Shown one piece after another: positions 45,553 through 54,534 of a stretch of 64,000 nt of DNA. The stretch comes from Pseudomonas quebecensis (lineage in GTDB: Bacteria > Pseudomonadota > Gammaproteobacteria > Pseudomonadales > Pseudomonadaceae). Made by a program: the position numbers and the translations under genes. The notes under the pieces are model-generated. The model was not told the origin of the DNA. It searched no databases and worked only from the letters and a program-made list of their open reading frames with translations. The stretch covers positions 496,001-560,000 of the forward strand of contig NZ_CP112866.1 in NCBI RefSeq assembly GCF_026410085.1, in the 5' to 3' direction. How positions within the stretch are numbered: position 1 is the stretch's first letter; each line of letters opens with the position of its first letter.

Positions 45553-47732
45553 GTGCCGTCGGAAAACCTCTGGACCGTGTCGACGGTCTGCTTAAAGTCA
45601 CCGGCCAGGCGCGCTATGCCGGCGAGTTCCCCGAACACGACCTGCTGCATGGCAGCGTGGTGTCCAGCACTATCGCCAAGGGCCGCGTGGTTCGTATCGA
45701 TGCGTCCAGGGCCCTGGCGCTGCCGGGTGTGGTCATGGTGCTCGATCACACCAACCGGCCTCGGTTGGCCAGCTATGACGACGCGTTTGCCGACGCCGAT
45801 GCCGCCGATGGCTCGCCGTTTCGCCCGCTGTACAACGACCGCGTGCTGTACAGCGGCCAGCCCCTGGCCCTGGTGATCGCCGACAACCTGGAGCTGGCGC
45901 GACATGCCGGCTCCCTGGTGCACATCGAATACGAGCGCGATGAGTTCGAAACCGACCTGCTCGCCCAGCAGGCCCAGGCCCATCCGTCGCCACAGACACC
46001 GCCGGCCCCGCGCGGGAATTTCCAGGCCGAGTGGACCGCTGCCGCCGTGAGCCTGGACGTGCACTACAGCACCCCCATCGAACATCACAACCCCATGGAA
46101 CCCCACGCCAGCACCGTGCTGTACCAGGCGGATGGCACGCTGCATATCCATGACAAAACCCAGGGCCCGCAGAACTGCCAGGCCTATGTGCAAAAAGTGT
46201 TTGGCCTGGATAAAAGCCAGGTGCGGGTGTTTGCCGCGTTTGTCGGCGGTGCCTTTGGTTCCGGCTTGCGTCCGCAGTACCAATTGCCCCTGGCGGTGAT
46301 GGCGTCGCTGGCGCTCAAGCGTTCGGTGCGCGTGCCCCTGACACGTCAGCAGATGTTCACCTTCGGCTACCGCCCGCGCACGTTGCAGCGCTTGCAAATG
46401 GGCGCCGCCGCCAATGGTCGCCTGCTGGCGCTGGGGCACACTGCGATCGGCCAGACCTCGCGCTTCGAGGACTTCAGTGAACACGTGGTGGAGTGGAGCG
46501 GCATGCTCTATCACTGCGACAACGTGCAATTGACCTATAAGTTGGTGCCGCTGGATGTGTTCACGCCGCTGGACATGCGCGCACCCGGCGCCGCCCTCGG
46601 GGTGATCGGCCTGGAGTGCGCCATGGACGAACTGGCCTGCGCCCTGGCCATCGACCCGGTGCAACTGCGCCTGATCAACTACGCCGAGCGCAACCAGAAC
46701 GAAGACAAACCGTGGTCGAGCAAAGCGCTGCGCGAGTGTTATGCCGAAGGCGCCGAGCGCTTTGGCTGGAGCCAGCGCAATCCGGAACCGCGCAGCATGC
46801 GCGACGGCCGTCAGCTGATCGGCTGGGGCATGGCGGGCGGCGTATGGGAAGCCATGCAAATGAAGGCCAGCGCCAAGGCGCGTATCGATGCCGAGGGTAA
46901 GCTGGTGGTAAGCAGCGCCACCACCGATATCGGCACCGGCACCTACACGGTGATGACCCAGATCGCCGCCCAGGCCAGCGGCGTGGCGGTGGAAGACGTG
47001 CGCTTCGTGCTAGGCGACTCATCGCTGCCCACCGCGCCGTTGCAGGGCGGTTCGTTCACTGTTTCCTCGGTGGGCACCGCCGTGCAACAGGCCTGCGAAG
47101 CGTTGACCGCCAAACTGCTGAGCGTGGCCCGGCAGACTTATCCGGTGTTCAAGGATGCCGAGTCGGTGCGCTTCGAGGACGGTCGGTTGCACACGGGCGA
47201 CGTAAGCGTGTCGTTGGCGCAGTTGGTCAAGGACAGCGGTGAAGACGTCCTGGAGGTGCAGGTCGACAGCGAGCCGGACAAAAAACGCGAAGGTTATGCC
47301 ACGGCGACCCATTCGGCGGTGTTCGTCGAAGTACGGGTGGATGAGGACCTCGGCACTATCAAGGTCAGCCGCGTGGTCAGCGCGATTGCCGCCGGGCGGG
47401 TGGTCAATCCGAAGATGGCCCGCAGCCAGATCCTCGGCGGCGTGGTATGGGGTATCGGCATGGCCCTGCATGAAGAAACCCAGATCGACCATCAGCTGGG
47501 CCGCTACATGAACCATAGCCTGGCCGAGTACCACATCCCGGTGAACGCCGATATTGGTGAGATTGATGTGGTATTCGTCGAAGAACACGACGAGATCGTC
47601 AACGCGCTGGGGTCCAAGGGCGTCGGCGAAATCGGCATCGTCGGCGTCGCGGCGGCAGTGGCCAATGCGGTGTACCACGCCACCGGCAAGCGGGTGCGGG
47701 ACTTCCCGATTACCTTGGACAAGGTGCTTTAA
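45549..47732 (+). CDS. Aldehyde oxidoreductase molybdenum subunit (PaoC/YagR-like)
   Basis: 727 residues. Aldehyde-oxidase a/b hammerhead (GKPLDRVDGLLKVTGQARYA) followed by the molybdopterin-binding domain: FVGGAFGSGLRPQYQ, DMRAPGAALGVIGLECAMDEL, GTGTYTVMTQIAAQ, and the base-catalyst Glu in GSKGVGEIGIVGVAA. It probably oxidises aromatic or other aldehydes to acids. No adjacent paoD/xdhC chaperone for MCD-cofactor insertion is present, so one must lie elsewhere. Confidence 0.93.
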   Translation: MSAVGKPLDRVDGLLKVTGQARYAGEFPEHDLLHGSVVSSTIAKGRVVRIDASRALALPGVVMVLDHTNRPRLASYDDAFADADAADGSPFRPLYNDRVLYSGQPLALVIADNLELARHAGSLVHIEYERDEFETDLLAQQAQAHPSPQTPPAPRGNFQAEWTAAAVSLDVHYSTPIEHHNPMEPHASTVLYQADGTLHIHDKTQGPQNCQAYVQKVFGLDKSQVRVFAAFVGGAFGSGLRPQYQLPLAVMASLALKRSVRVPLTRQQMFTFGYRPRTLQRLQMGAAANGRLLALGHTAIGQTSRFEDFSEHVVEWSGMLYHCDNVQLTYKLVPLDVFTPLDMRAPGAALGVIGLECAMDELACALAIDPVQLRLINYAERNQNEDKPWSSKALRECYAEGAERFGWSQRNPEPRSMRDGRQLIGWGMAGGVWEAMQMKASAKARIDAEGKLVVSSATTDIGTGTYTVMTQIAAQASGVAVEDVRFVLGDSSLPTAPLQGGSFTVSSVGTAVQQACEALTAKLLSVARQTYPVFKDAESVRFEDGRLHTGDVSVSLAQLVKDSGEDVLEVQVDSEPDKKREGYATATHSAVFVEVRVDEDLGTIKVSRVVSAIAAGRVVNPKMARSQILGGVVWGIGMALHEETQIDHQLGRYMNHSLAEYHIPVNADIGEIDVVFVEEHDEIVNALGSKGVGEIGIVGVAAAVANAVYHATGKRVRDFPITLDKVL

Positions 47733-47748
47733 AACACTGCCTATCCAA

Positions 47749-47841
47749 ATGTGAGAGGGGGCCAGCCCCCCAGTGGCGGTGTTTCAGTCAATGGATGCTT
47801 CGACTGTTACGCCGCCATCGAGGGCAGGCCCTCTCCCACAT
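47749..47841. repeat. REPIN
   Basis: Left arm ATGTGAGAGGGGGCCAGCCC, right arm GGCAGGCCCTCTCCCACATG, spacer including AGTGGCGGTGTTTCAGTCA. Follows the aldehyde oxidoreductase operon. Confidence 0.75.
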
Positions 47842-47861
47842 GGACCTTATCGCCACAGCGC

Positions 47862-49112
47862 CTATGCGGTGGGTTTCGAGACCGGTTCTTCCACCGGCAC
47901 ATGCATGCGATCACGGTTGGCCAGGGTGGGGAACAGTTTGATCCACACCCCGGTGACCACCAGAGTCCCGATCCCGCCCATCACCACGGCGGGCACGGTG
48001 CCGAACCAGTGGGCGGTGATGCCGGATTCGAATTCGCCCAATTGATTCGACGCGCCGATAAACAGGCCGTTGACGGCACTGACGCGCCCGCGCATTTCAT
48101 CCGGCGTTTCCAACTGCACGAAGGACGCACGGATGACCATGCTGATCATGTCCGCCGCGCCCAGCACCACCAATACCGCCAGGGAAAACCAGAACGAGGT
48201 GGACAGGCCGAAAGCGATGGTCGCCACGCCGAATACGCCGACGGCGGTGAACATCACGCGGCCGACGTGGCGGTCCACCGAGAAGCGCGCCAGCCACAAC
48301 GACATCAACAACGCCCCTACCGCCGGTGCCGAGCGCAACAGGCCCAGGCCCCAGGGGCCGGTCAGCAGGATGTCCTTGGCGAACACCGGCAGCAGCGCGG
48401 TGGCGCCGCCCAGCAGCACCGCGAACAAGTCCAGGGAAATGGCCCCCAGGATGTCAGGGCGACTGCGGATAAAACGGATGCCGGCCAGCAGCGAATCCAA
48501 GGTGGCCTTGCCTTTGTTCAGCGGCGTCTGGCGGGCAGGCAGGTTGAGGGTCAGCGCGCAGGCGATCAGGTACAACACCACGGTGGGGCCATACACCCAC
48601 ACGCTGCCGAACGCGTAGAGCAAACCACCCAAGGCAGGTGCGACGATGGTGGCCAGTTGCTGGGCGGACTGCGACGACGCCACGGCACGCGGGAACAGCG
48701 CGCTGGGCACGATGCTGGGGAGCAGTGCCTGGGTGGTGGGCATTTCAAAAGACCGCGCAGCCCCGAGCAGGAAGGCGAGGATAAAGATCATCTCGCGGGT
48801 TACGTTGCCGGTCAGGCCGCCGATGGCCAGGGACAGCGCAATCAGCGCCTGTACGGTCTGGCAAATGGCAGCGACCTTGCGTCGCTCATAACGGTCGGCT
48901 ACATGCCCGGTGTGCAGCATGAACAGCACGCGGGGTACAAACTCCACCAGGCCGACCAAACCCAGGTCCAGCACATTGCCGGTCAGTTGGTAAAGGTTCC
49001 AGCCGATGGCCACGGTCAGCATCTGGAAGCCACTTGCGGTAAAGATCCGCGCCAGCCAGAACGCTATGAAGGGGCGGTGGTGACGCAACAGCAACGCAGG
49101 TTCACTAGGCAT
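47862..49112 (-). CDS. MFS transporter (EntS-like, MFS_3)
   Basis: 416 residues, ten to twelve predicted helices. FWLARIFTASGFQMLTVAIGWNLYQLTG at the start and the loop HVADRYERRKVAAIC between helices 2 and 3 resemble the EntS/MFS_3 efflux group; SFEMPTTQALLPSIVPSALF and ETPDEMRGRVSAVNGLFIGAS are also typical. Substrate not predictable. Convergent with the aldehyde oxidoreductase operon, divergent from cioAB. Confidence 0.88.
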   Translation of the reverse strand: MPSEPALLLRHHRPFIAFWLARIFTASGFQMLTVAIGWNLYQLTGNVLDLGLVGLVEFVPRVLFMLHTGHVADRYERRKVAAICQTVQALIALSLAIGGLTGNVTREMIFILAFLLGAARSFEMPTTQALLPSIVPSALFPRAVASSQSAQQLATIVAPALGGLLYAFGSVWVYGPTVVLYLIACALTLNLPARQTPLNKGKATLDSLLAGIRFIRSRPDILGAISLDLFAVLLGGATALLPVFAKDILLTGPWGLGLLRSAPAVGALLMSLWLARFSVDRHVGRVMFTAVGVFGVATIAFGLSTSFWFSLAVLVVLGAADMISMVIRASFVQLETPDEMRGRVSAVNGLFIGASNQLGEFESGITAHWFGTVPAVVMGGIGTLVVTGVWIKLFPTLANRDRMHVPVEEPVSKPTA

Positions 49113-49259
49113 CGGGAATTCAGATCAAGGCCGGAGGGAAGGGCGAGATTAGCATCAAGCTGTAACAAATAGTTGCGAGAACCGGGGTGAGGCAGCCTGT
49201 CACGCGTCAATCGACCACACAACTGGACAGCAAAAATGGGACTACTCTTTGAGCTGTAA

Positions 49260-49273
49260 TTGATCCAGATCAA
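49260..49273. promoter_or_regulatory. ANR/FNR box upstream of cioAB
   Basis: TTGATCCAGATCAA is a perfect match to the FNR-family consensus TTGAT-N4-ATCAA, 159 bp before the cioA ATG. In P. aeruginosa ANR represses cioAB under low oxygen. The 319-bp gap 49113-49431 has no gene. The palindrome could also act on the divergent MFS gene. Confidence 0.8.
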
Positions 49274-49431
49274 ATCCATCCCATGATTTGTCCTGGCGGG
49301 CCGCAAGGCCGGATTCCCTACGTGGTTGGCCAAAAAAAGAAACGAATTGAAATTCGCCACACTCCATATCCGTGGGGGCAGTGGGTGCAGGCTCCCGCCA
49401 GCAGCCGGTATTACCTGACAGAGGAAGACTT

Positions 49432-50871
49432 ATGTTCGGTTTGGAGGCGTTAGATCTCGCCCGAATTCAATTTGCGTTCACCGTCTCATTTCACATCCTG
49501 TTCCCGGCGATTACCATCGGCCTGGCCAGTTACCTTGCGGTGCTGGAAGGGCTCTGGCTCAAGACCCATAACGATACCTACCGTGACCTTTACCATTTCT
49601 GGTCGAAGATCTTTGCCGTCAACTTCGGCATGGGCGTGGTCTCGGGGTTGGTCATGGCCTACCAGTTCGGCACCAACTGGAGCCGCTTCTCGGATTTCGC
49701 CGGCGCCGTCACCGGCCCCTTGCTGACGTATGAAGTGCTCACGGCGTTCTTCCTCGAGGCCGGTTTTCTTGGCGTGATGCTGTTCGGCTGGAACAAGGTG
49801 GGGCGCAAGCTGCACTTCTTCTCCACGGTAATGGTGGCCGTGGGTACGCTGATCTCCACCTTCTGGATCCTGGCGTCCAACAGCTGGATGCAGACGCCCC
49901 AGGGCTTTGAAATCATCGACGGCCGCGTGATCCCCACCGACTGGCTGGCAGTAATCTTCAACCCTTCATTCCCCTATCGCTTGATGCACATGGCCACGGC
50001 GGCCTTCGTGGCGACCGCATTCTTCGTCGGCTCCTCGGCGGCCTGGCACTTGCTGCGCGGCAAGGACAACCCGGCGATCCGCAAAATGCTCTCCATGGCG
50101 ATGTGGATGGCGCTGATTGTGGCGCCTGTCCAGGCGGTAATCGGCGACTTCCACGGGCTCAATACCCTGGAGCACCAGCCGGCGAAGATCGCCGCGATCG
50201 AAGGTCACTGGGAAAATAAAGGCAATGAGGCGACGCCGCTGATCCTGTTCGGCTGGCCCGACATGCAGGCGGAAAAAACCAAGTACGCCGTAGAGATTCC
50301 CTACCTGGGCAGCCTGATCCTGACCCATTCCCTGGATAAACAGGTGCCTGCACTCAAGGAGTTCGCGCCGCAAGACCGACCGAATTCGACCGTGGTGTTC
50401 TGGTCCTTCCGGGTCATGGTCGGGTTGGGGTTCCTGATGATCTTTACCGGTCTGTTCAGCCTGTGGCTGCGCCGGGGCGACCGGATGTATACCTCCAGAC
50501 CGTTCCTGTACCTGGCGTTGTGGATGGGCCCGTCCGGCCTGATCGCGATCCTCGCCGGTTGGTTCACCACCGAAATCGGGCGCCAGCCTTGGGTGGTCTA
50601 TGGGCTGATGCGCACGGCGGATGCCTCCTCCGGGCATAGCGTGGCGCAGATGACCATCACCTTGGTGTTGTTCGTGGTGGTGTACTTCGCCCTGTTCGGC
50701 GCGGGCCTGGGCTACATGATGCGCCTGGTGCGCAAAGGCCCTGTGACCCACGACAGCACCGAACCGACCCACGGCGGCCCCGGCCAGAAACGCACACCGG
50801 CACGTCCGTTGTCGGCGGCCGACGATGGCACCGACGACGACCACGACCACATCCAGCACAAGGGGAATTGA
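49432..50871 (+). CDS. cioA: Cyanide-insensitive quinol oxidase subunit I
   Basis: 479 residues from MFGLEALDLARIQFAF with GAGGAAG ahead. CydA fold, nine predicted helices. Haem ligand His21 in VSFHILFPAITIGLA, another in RLMHMATAAFVATA, and GRQPWVVYGLMRTADA at the Q-site side. The quinol loop is short, as in the CIO/CioA branch rather than E. coli cydA. Terminal oxidase of the inner membrane using ubiquinol, resistant to cyanide. The C-terminal tail is His/Asp rich (DDGTDDDHDHIQHKGN). Operon cioA-cioB-DUF2474. Confidence 0.94.
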   Translation: MFGLEALDLARIQFAFTVSFHILFPAITIGLASYLAVLEGLWLKTHNDTYRDLYHFWSKIFAVNFGMGVVSGLVMAYQFGTNWSRFSDFAGAVTGPLLTYEVLTAFFLEAGFLGVMLFGWNKVGRKLHFFSTVMVAVGTLISTFWILASNSWMQTPQGFEIIDGRVIPTDWLAVIFNPSFPYRLMHMATAAFVATAFFVGSSAAWHLLRGKDNPAIRKMLSMAMWMALIVAPVQAVIGDFHGLNTLEHQPAKIAAIEGHWENKGNEATPLILFGWPDMQAEKTKYAVEIPYLGSLILTHSLDKQVPALKEFAPQDRPNSTVVFWSFRVMVGLGFLMIFTGLFSLWLRRGDRMYTSRPFLYLALWMGPSGLIAILAGWFTTEIGRQPWVVYGLMRTADASSGHSVAQMTITLVLFVVVYFALFGAGLGYMMRLVRKGPVTHDSTEPTHGGPGQKRTPARPLSAADDGTDDDHDHIQHKGN

Positions 50872-50872
50872 G

Positions 50873-51880
50873 ATGGGTATTGATCTTCCGCTGATCTGGG
50901 CCGTGATCATCATCTTCGGCATCATGATGTACGTGGTGATGGACGGCTTCGACCTGGGCATCGGCATCCTCTTTCCGTTTGTTCCGGGCAAAGTCGACCG
51001 TGACGTGATGATGAACACCGTCGCGCCGGTCTGGGACGGCAATGAAACCTGGCTGGTGCTGGGTGGGGCGGCGCTGTACGGCGCCTTCCCGCTGGCTTAT
51101 TCGGTGGTGCTGTCGGCGCTGTACCTGCCGCTGATCCTGATGCTGGTGGGGTTGATTTTTCGGGGCGTGGCGTTCGAGTTCCGCTTCAAAGCCAAGGACC
51201 ACAAGCGCCATCTGTGGGACAAGGCCTTCATCGGCGGTTCGCTGGCGGCGACGTTCTTCCAGGGCGTGGCGCTGGGGGCGTTCATCGACGGCATTCCGGT
51301 GGTCAATCGCCAGTTCGCCGGCGGTTCGCTGGACTGGCTCACGCCGTTTACGCTGTTCTGCGGCGTAGCGCTGATCGTCGCGTATGCCTTGCTCGGCTGC
51401 ACCTGGCTGATCATGAAGACCGAAGGCAAGCTGCAGGAACAGATGCACAACCTGGCGCGGCCGTTGGCATTCGTGGTGCTGGCGGTGATCGGCATCGTCA
51501 GCCTGTGGACCCCGCTTTCGCACGCGGAAATCGCCTCGCGCTGGTTCACCCTGCCTAATCTGTTCTGGTTCCTGCCGGTGCCGCTGCTGGTGCTGGTGAC
51601 CATGTACGGGCTGATTCGCGCGGTGGCGCGCAATGCGCACTACACACCGTTCCTGCTGACGCTGGTGCTGATCTTCCTCGGCTACAGCGGCCTGGGGATC
51701 AGCCTGTGGCCGAACATCGTGCCGCCGTCGGTGTCGATCTGGGACGCCGCCGCACCGCCGCAGAGCCAAGGCTTCATGCTGGTGGGCACCTTGTTCATCA
51801 TCCCATTCATCCTGGGTTACACCTTCTGGAGCTACTACGTGTTCCGCGGCAAGGTCACCCACGAAGACGGTTACCACTAG
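50873..51880 (+). CDS. cioB: Cyanide-insensitive quinol oxidase subunit II
   Basis: 335 residues from MGIDLPLIWAVIIIFG; starts one base after the cioA stop. CydB family, eight or nine helices: YVVMDGFDLGIGILFPFV, WDGNETWLVLGGAALYGAFP, IFRGVAFEFRFKAKD and PFILGYTFWSYYVFRGKV. Non-haem partner subunit that stabilises the oxidase. Followed by the small DUF2474 gene after 12 bp. Confidence 0.95.
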   Translation: MGIDLPLIWAVIIIFGIMMYVVMDGFDLGIGILFPFVPGKVDRDVMMNTVAPVWDGNETWLVLGGAALYGAFPLAYSVVLSALYLPLILMLVGLIFRGVAFEFRFKAKDHKRHLWDKAFIGGSLAATFFQGVALGAFIDGIPVVNRQFAGGSLDWLTPFTLFCGVALIVAYALLGCTWLIMKTEGKLQEQMHNLARPLAFVVLAVIGIVSLWTPLSHAEIASRWFTLPNLFWFLPVPLLVLVTMYGLIRAVARNAHYTPFLLTLVLIFLGYSGLGISLWPNIVPPSVSIWDAAAPPQSQGFMLVGTLFIIPFILGYTFWSYYVFRGKVTHEDGYH

Positions 51881-51892
51881 GAGGGGCGCGAC

Positions 51893-52060
51893 ATGTCCGG
51901 CAAGCCTTCGTTGCACGAGATCGAACAGGCTGAAAAGCAACCGCTGTGGCGGCGCCTGGGGTGGCTGGCGGTGATTTGGACCGGCAGCGTGCTGGCACTG
52001 TTCGTCGTGGCCAGCCTGATGCGCATGTTCATGAATGCGGCCGGCCTGACCACCCACTGA
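51893..52060 (+). CDS. DUF2474 small membrane protein of the CIO operon
   Basis: 55 residues starting MSGKPSLHEIEQAEK, with AGGAGGGG ahead of the ATG. A polar, basic N-terminus (KQPLWRRLGW) precedes a single membrane helix (LAVIWTGSVLALFVVASLMR) and a short tail. Matches DUF2474, which occurs behind cioAB in proteobacteria. By analogy with CydX it is probably a third subunit or assembly aid of the oxidase; this is inferred. Confidence 0.85.
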   Translation: MSGKPSLHEIEQAEKQPLWRRLGWLAVIWTGSVLALFVVASLMRMFMNAAGLTTH

Positions 52061-52069
52061 CATCCCATC

Positions 52070-52094
52070 CCGTTGCCTTGCGGCACGGTTTTTT
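52070..52094 (+). terminator. Terminator of cioAB operon
   Basis: CCGTTGCCTTGCGGCACGG followed by TTTTTT. Stem TGCC/GGCA and CCG/CGG with a bulged T. Starts 10 bp after the DUF2474 stop. Confidence 0.75.
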
Positions 52095-52130
52095 GACCCT
52101 GTTTCTACGTTGTAGGGGCGGGGTCTTTTT

Positions 52131-53255
52131 TTATTTTCGGGCTTTGAGAATCACGAACTTGGGCGTGGCCGCCACCTGCTCGACGCCGCGGAACAGCCGC
52201 GCCAATTTGCTGTGATAACCCAGGTGGCGGTTGCCGACGATATACAGCGCACCGCCCACCACCAACGCCTCACGAGCCTGCTGGAACATGCGCCAGGCAA
52301 GGAAGTCGCCGACCACCTGCTGCTGGTGGAATGGCGGGTTGCACAGCACCACGTCCAGCGATTGGGCCGCTTGCCCGGCCAGGCCATCGGCGGCGCGCAC
52401 GATCACGGCACGCTCACCGAGCGCGGCCTGCCAGTTTTCACGGGCCGATTGCACGGCCATGTAGGACTCGTCCACCAGGGTGTAGTGCGCGTCGGGGTTG
52501 TGCAGCGCGCTGGCAATCGCCAGCACGCCGTTGCCGCAGCCGAGGTCCGCCACGCGGGCATCGCCCAGGCCGGTGGGCAGGTGCGGCAGGAACGCGCGGG
52601 TGCCGATGTCCAGGCCTTCGCGACAGAACACGTTGGCGTGGTTCAGCAACTCAAGGGCGGGAGTGTCCAGGGTGTAACGCGTCGGATAGGGCGAAGCGGC
52701 GACAGGGCGCTCGGCCACGGTGGCGATCAGCAGTCGGGCTTTCTTGACCGCCAGAGAGGCGTGCATCGGCCCGATATAGCGTTCCAGCAGGTCCCCGGCC
52801 GCGCGTGGCAAGTGCTTGACCATCGCCCCGGCGATCACTTCGGCGCCGGGTGCCAGTCGGCCCTGCAGGCGTATCAGTTGTTCTTCCAATAGCGCCAGGG
52901 TTTTGGGCACGCGGATCAGCACGCGGTCGAACGGCCCGGTGGGCACCTCGCTTGCGGGAATGAACGGCACGGCATCGACAGCCTTGGCGTTGCGCACCAG
53001 GTTTTTCTCCAGGCCCTGGGCCGCCAGGAACGAGTCGCCGCAGGACGTCACCTGCACCCGGCCTTCAAGGCTGGCCGCCAGGGCGCCGAAGCTGTCGTTG
53101 AGCACCAGCACGCGGGTGCTGACGTTCGGCTGCTGTGCCGCCAGATGGTTGAGCAGGTATTCGTCGGCGGCATCGAAGGCTTGCAGCGGGTCGTTGTGCT
53201 GCTCGGGCTGGCGGATCAGATCGAGCTGGGCGAAGGGGCTGTCGAGCAGGGGCAT
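52131..53255 (-). CDS. rlmG: 23S rRNA (guanine-1835-N2)-methyltransferase RlmG
   Basis: 374 residues from MPLLDSPFAQLDLIR. Two tandem Rossmann-like domains: an inactive N-terminal one (LQAFDAADEYLL, LNDSFGALA, VPKTLALLEEQL) and an active C-terminal one with ARVADLGCGNGVLAIASAL and the N6/N2-methyltransferase motif VLCNPPFHQQ, ending LYIVGNRHLGYHSKL. Close in pattern to E. coli RlmG, which methylates G1835 of 23S rRNA. The longer upstream start is rejected because family similarity begins at PLLDS. Confidence 0.92.
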   Translation of the reverse strand: MPLLDSPFAQLDLIRQPEQHNDPLQAFDAADEYLLNHLAAQQPNVSTRVLVLNDSFGALAASLEGRVQVTSCGDSFLAAQGLEKNLVRNAKAVDAVPFIPASEVPTGPFDRVLIRVPKTLALLEEQLIRLQGRLAPGAEVIAGAMVKHLPRAAGDLLERYIGPMHASLAVKKARLLIATVAERPVAASPYPTRYTLDTPALELLNHANVFCREGLDIGTRAFLPHLPTGLGDARVADLGCGNGVLAIASALHNPDAHYTLVDESYMAVQSARENWQAALGERAVIVRAADGLAGQAAQSLDVVLCNPPFHQQQVVGDFLAWRMFQQAREALVVGGALYIVGNRHLGYHSKLARLFRGVEQVAATPKFVILKARK

Positions 53256-53379
53256 GGGGGGAGGAAACTCTGGGTAGTCGAACCTTCTGGGTGAACGGCG
53301 ACACGACATTGAAGGCTGCGTCATCACCCGGAACTGGTCGCAAATGTTACGGTTTTTTTGTGCGGATTACATGCGGTGT

Positions 53380-54090
53380 TTATAGAAAGCCGGCCTTTGC
53401 AGCCACCATCACGGCGGCGATCTTGTTATTGACCCCTAGTTTTCGCATCGAACTGCAGTTGTGAAACCCCACCGTGCGTTCGGACAGGCACAGGATCTGT
53501 GCGATCTCCGCCGCGGTTTTGCCCAGCGCCGACCACCGCAGCACTTCGATTTCGCGCGCGGTCAACTTTGTGGACGGCCTGGCAGTTGGGCCGTTGGCGT
53601 ATTTATGCGCCACTACGGTATGCAGCGCGTGGCACAGCCACAGGGCATTGCCGGCTTTTTCGTACAGTTCCTCCGGGGTGATTTCGCCTGTGCGGCGGCT
53701 CAATGTCAGCATGCTGACCACGCCGTGGGGGCTGTGCAACGGCTGTGTCCACCCCAAATGCACGCCATAGGATCGAGCCAGTTGCCACAGATGCGGCGAA
53801 CCTTCGAAGGCACTTTCTTTCCACACAAACGGCAACACAGAGCGTTGGCAGTGAGTCACCACAGGGTCGTAATGAAAAAACTTGGCGCGGCGGTAGAGTT
53901 TGTTCCACTCATTTGGATAGTTGTTTTTTTCGAATACAAGATTTTGATTAGTCGTGTGCTGAGTACTCATTTTGAAGGCGCAGAAGTGAAAGCCGAGGGC
54001 GTAGGTTTCATTGACGACCATCTCAAAGACACTGGTGATCTCGTCCTCCTCTTTCAGTTTTGGGGGGCGTGTGTTGTGCCAGTTGACCAT
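53380..54090 (-). CDS. LuxR-type quorum-sensing regulator (solo)
   Basis: 236 residues. N-terminal autoinducer domain keeps all six usual AHL-pocket residues (TraR W57, Y61, D70, P71, W85, G113): NYPNEWNKLYRRAKFFHYDP, PFVWKE and VHLGW. C-terminal HTH holds the invariant Glu/Leu/Gly of LTAREIEVLRWSALGKTAAE and RTVGFHN. Start is supported by GGAG before ATGG. No luxI synthase gene lies in the window, so it is a solo here, able in principle to sense self or foreign AHLs. Preceded by a 444-bp AT-rich control region. Confidence 0.9.
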   Translation of the reverse strand: MVNWHNTRPPKLKEEDEITSVFEMVVNETYALGFHFCAFKMSTQHTTNQNLVFEKNNYPNEWNKLYRRAKFFHYDPVVTHCQRSVLPFVWKESAFEGSPHLWQLARSYGVHLGWTQPLHSPHGVVSMLTLSRRTGEITPEELYEKAGNALWLCHALHTVVAHKYANGPTARPSTKLTAREIEVLRWSALGKTAAEIAQILCLSERTVGFHNCSSMRKLGVNNKIAAVMVAAKAGFL

Positions 54091-54534
54091 CGATAACTCT
54101 CCATGTGAATTGGCATGGCTTGGGTACGTCCTGATCCCAATGCTGCTCGGAAAAGAGTGTAGGACACCGGCTACTTTCAGGTACGAAAAAAAATTAATAG
54201 TAGTTGGTAATTTTCGAGGGTTTTAACTTGTACAGACTTAACAGTTTTGTGTAGCTATTTAAAAGAGTATTGATTTTGAGGCCTTTGAAGTAGTGTCTAA
54301 TTGATATCATTTAGTTAGGGTTTTTACTCTAGTAATCGAACGGGAGGACGTTAATAGCTAAATGATTAGTGCATGTGCAAGAAATCTGATCAGTCAAAAG
54401 CCGCAACTAATAAAGGGTCTTTCTATCGTCGCGATCGACATTCCGTCAGCGGTCGATAATGCCAGTACAAATCACCGGTGTTAGCCGGCGCGGCTTTGAG
54501 GGACACTAGTGGCCTCTGCAGATCGGAGTTCCCC
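54091..54534. other. AT-rich intergenic region, no gene seen
   Basis: Between the divergent LuxR and fpr genes. From about 54170 to 54420 the sequence is far richer in A/T than its surroundings (GAAAAAAAATTAATAG, TTTAAAAGAGTATTG, CTAATTGATATCATTTAG). No ORF with a plausible ribosome site was found, and no clear lux box. It may hold a silenced or H-NS/MvaT-bound promoter; this is inference from composition. Confidence 0.5.

Noticed and set aside
45264..46859. 531-codon open frame antisense to the PaoB- and PaoC-like genes
   Set aside because: Spans the boundary of two well-supported overlapping genes; no domain recognised.
54091..54534. Small gene or lux box in the AT-rich gap
   Set aside because: No ORF with a ribosome site and no 18-20-bp CT-N12-AG dyad was found.
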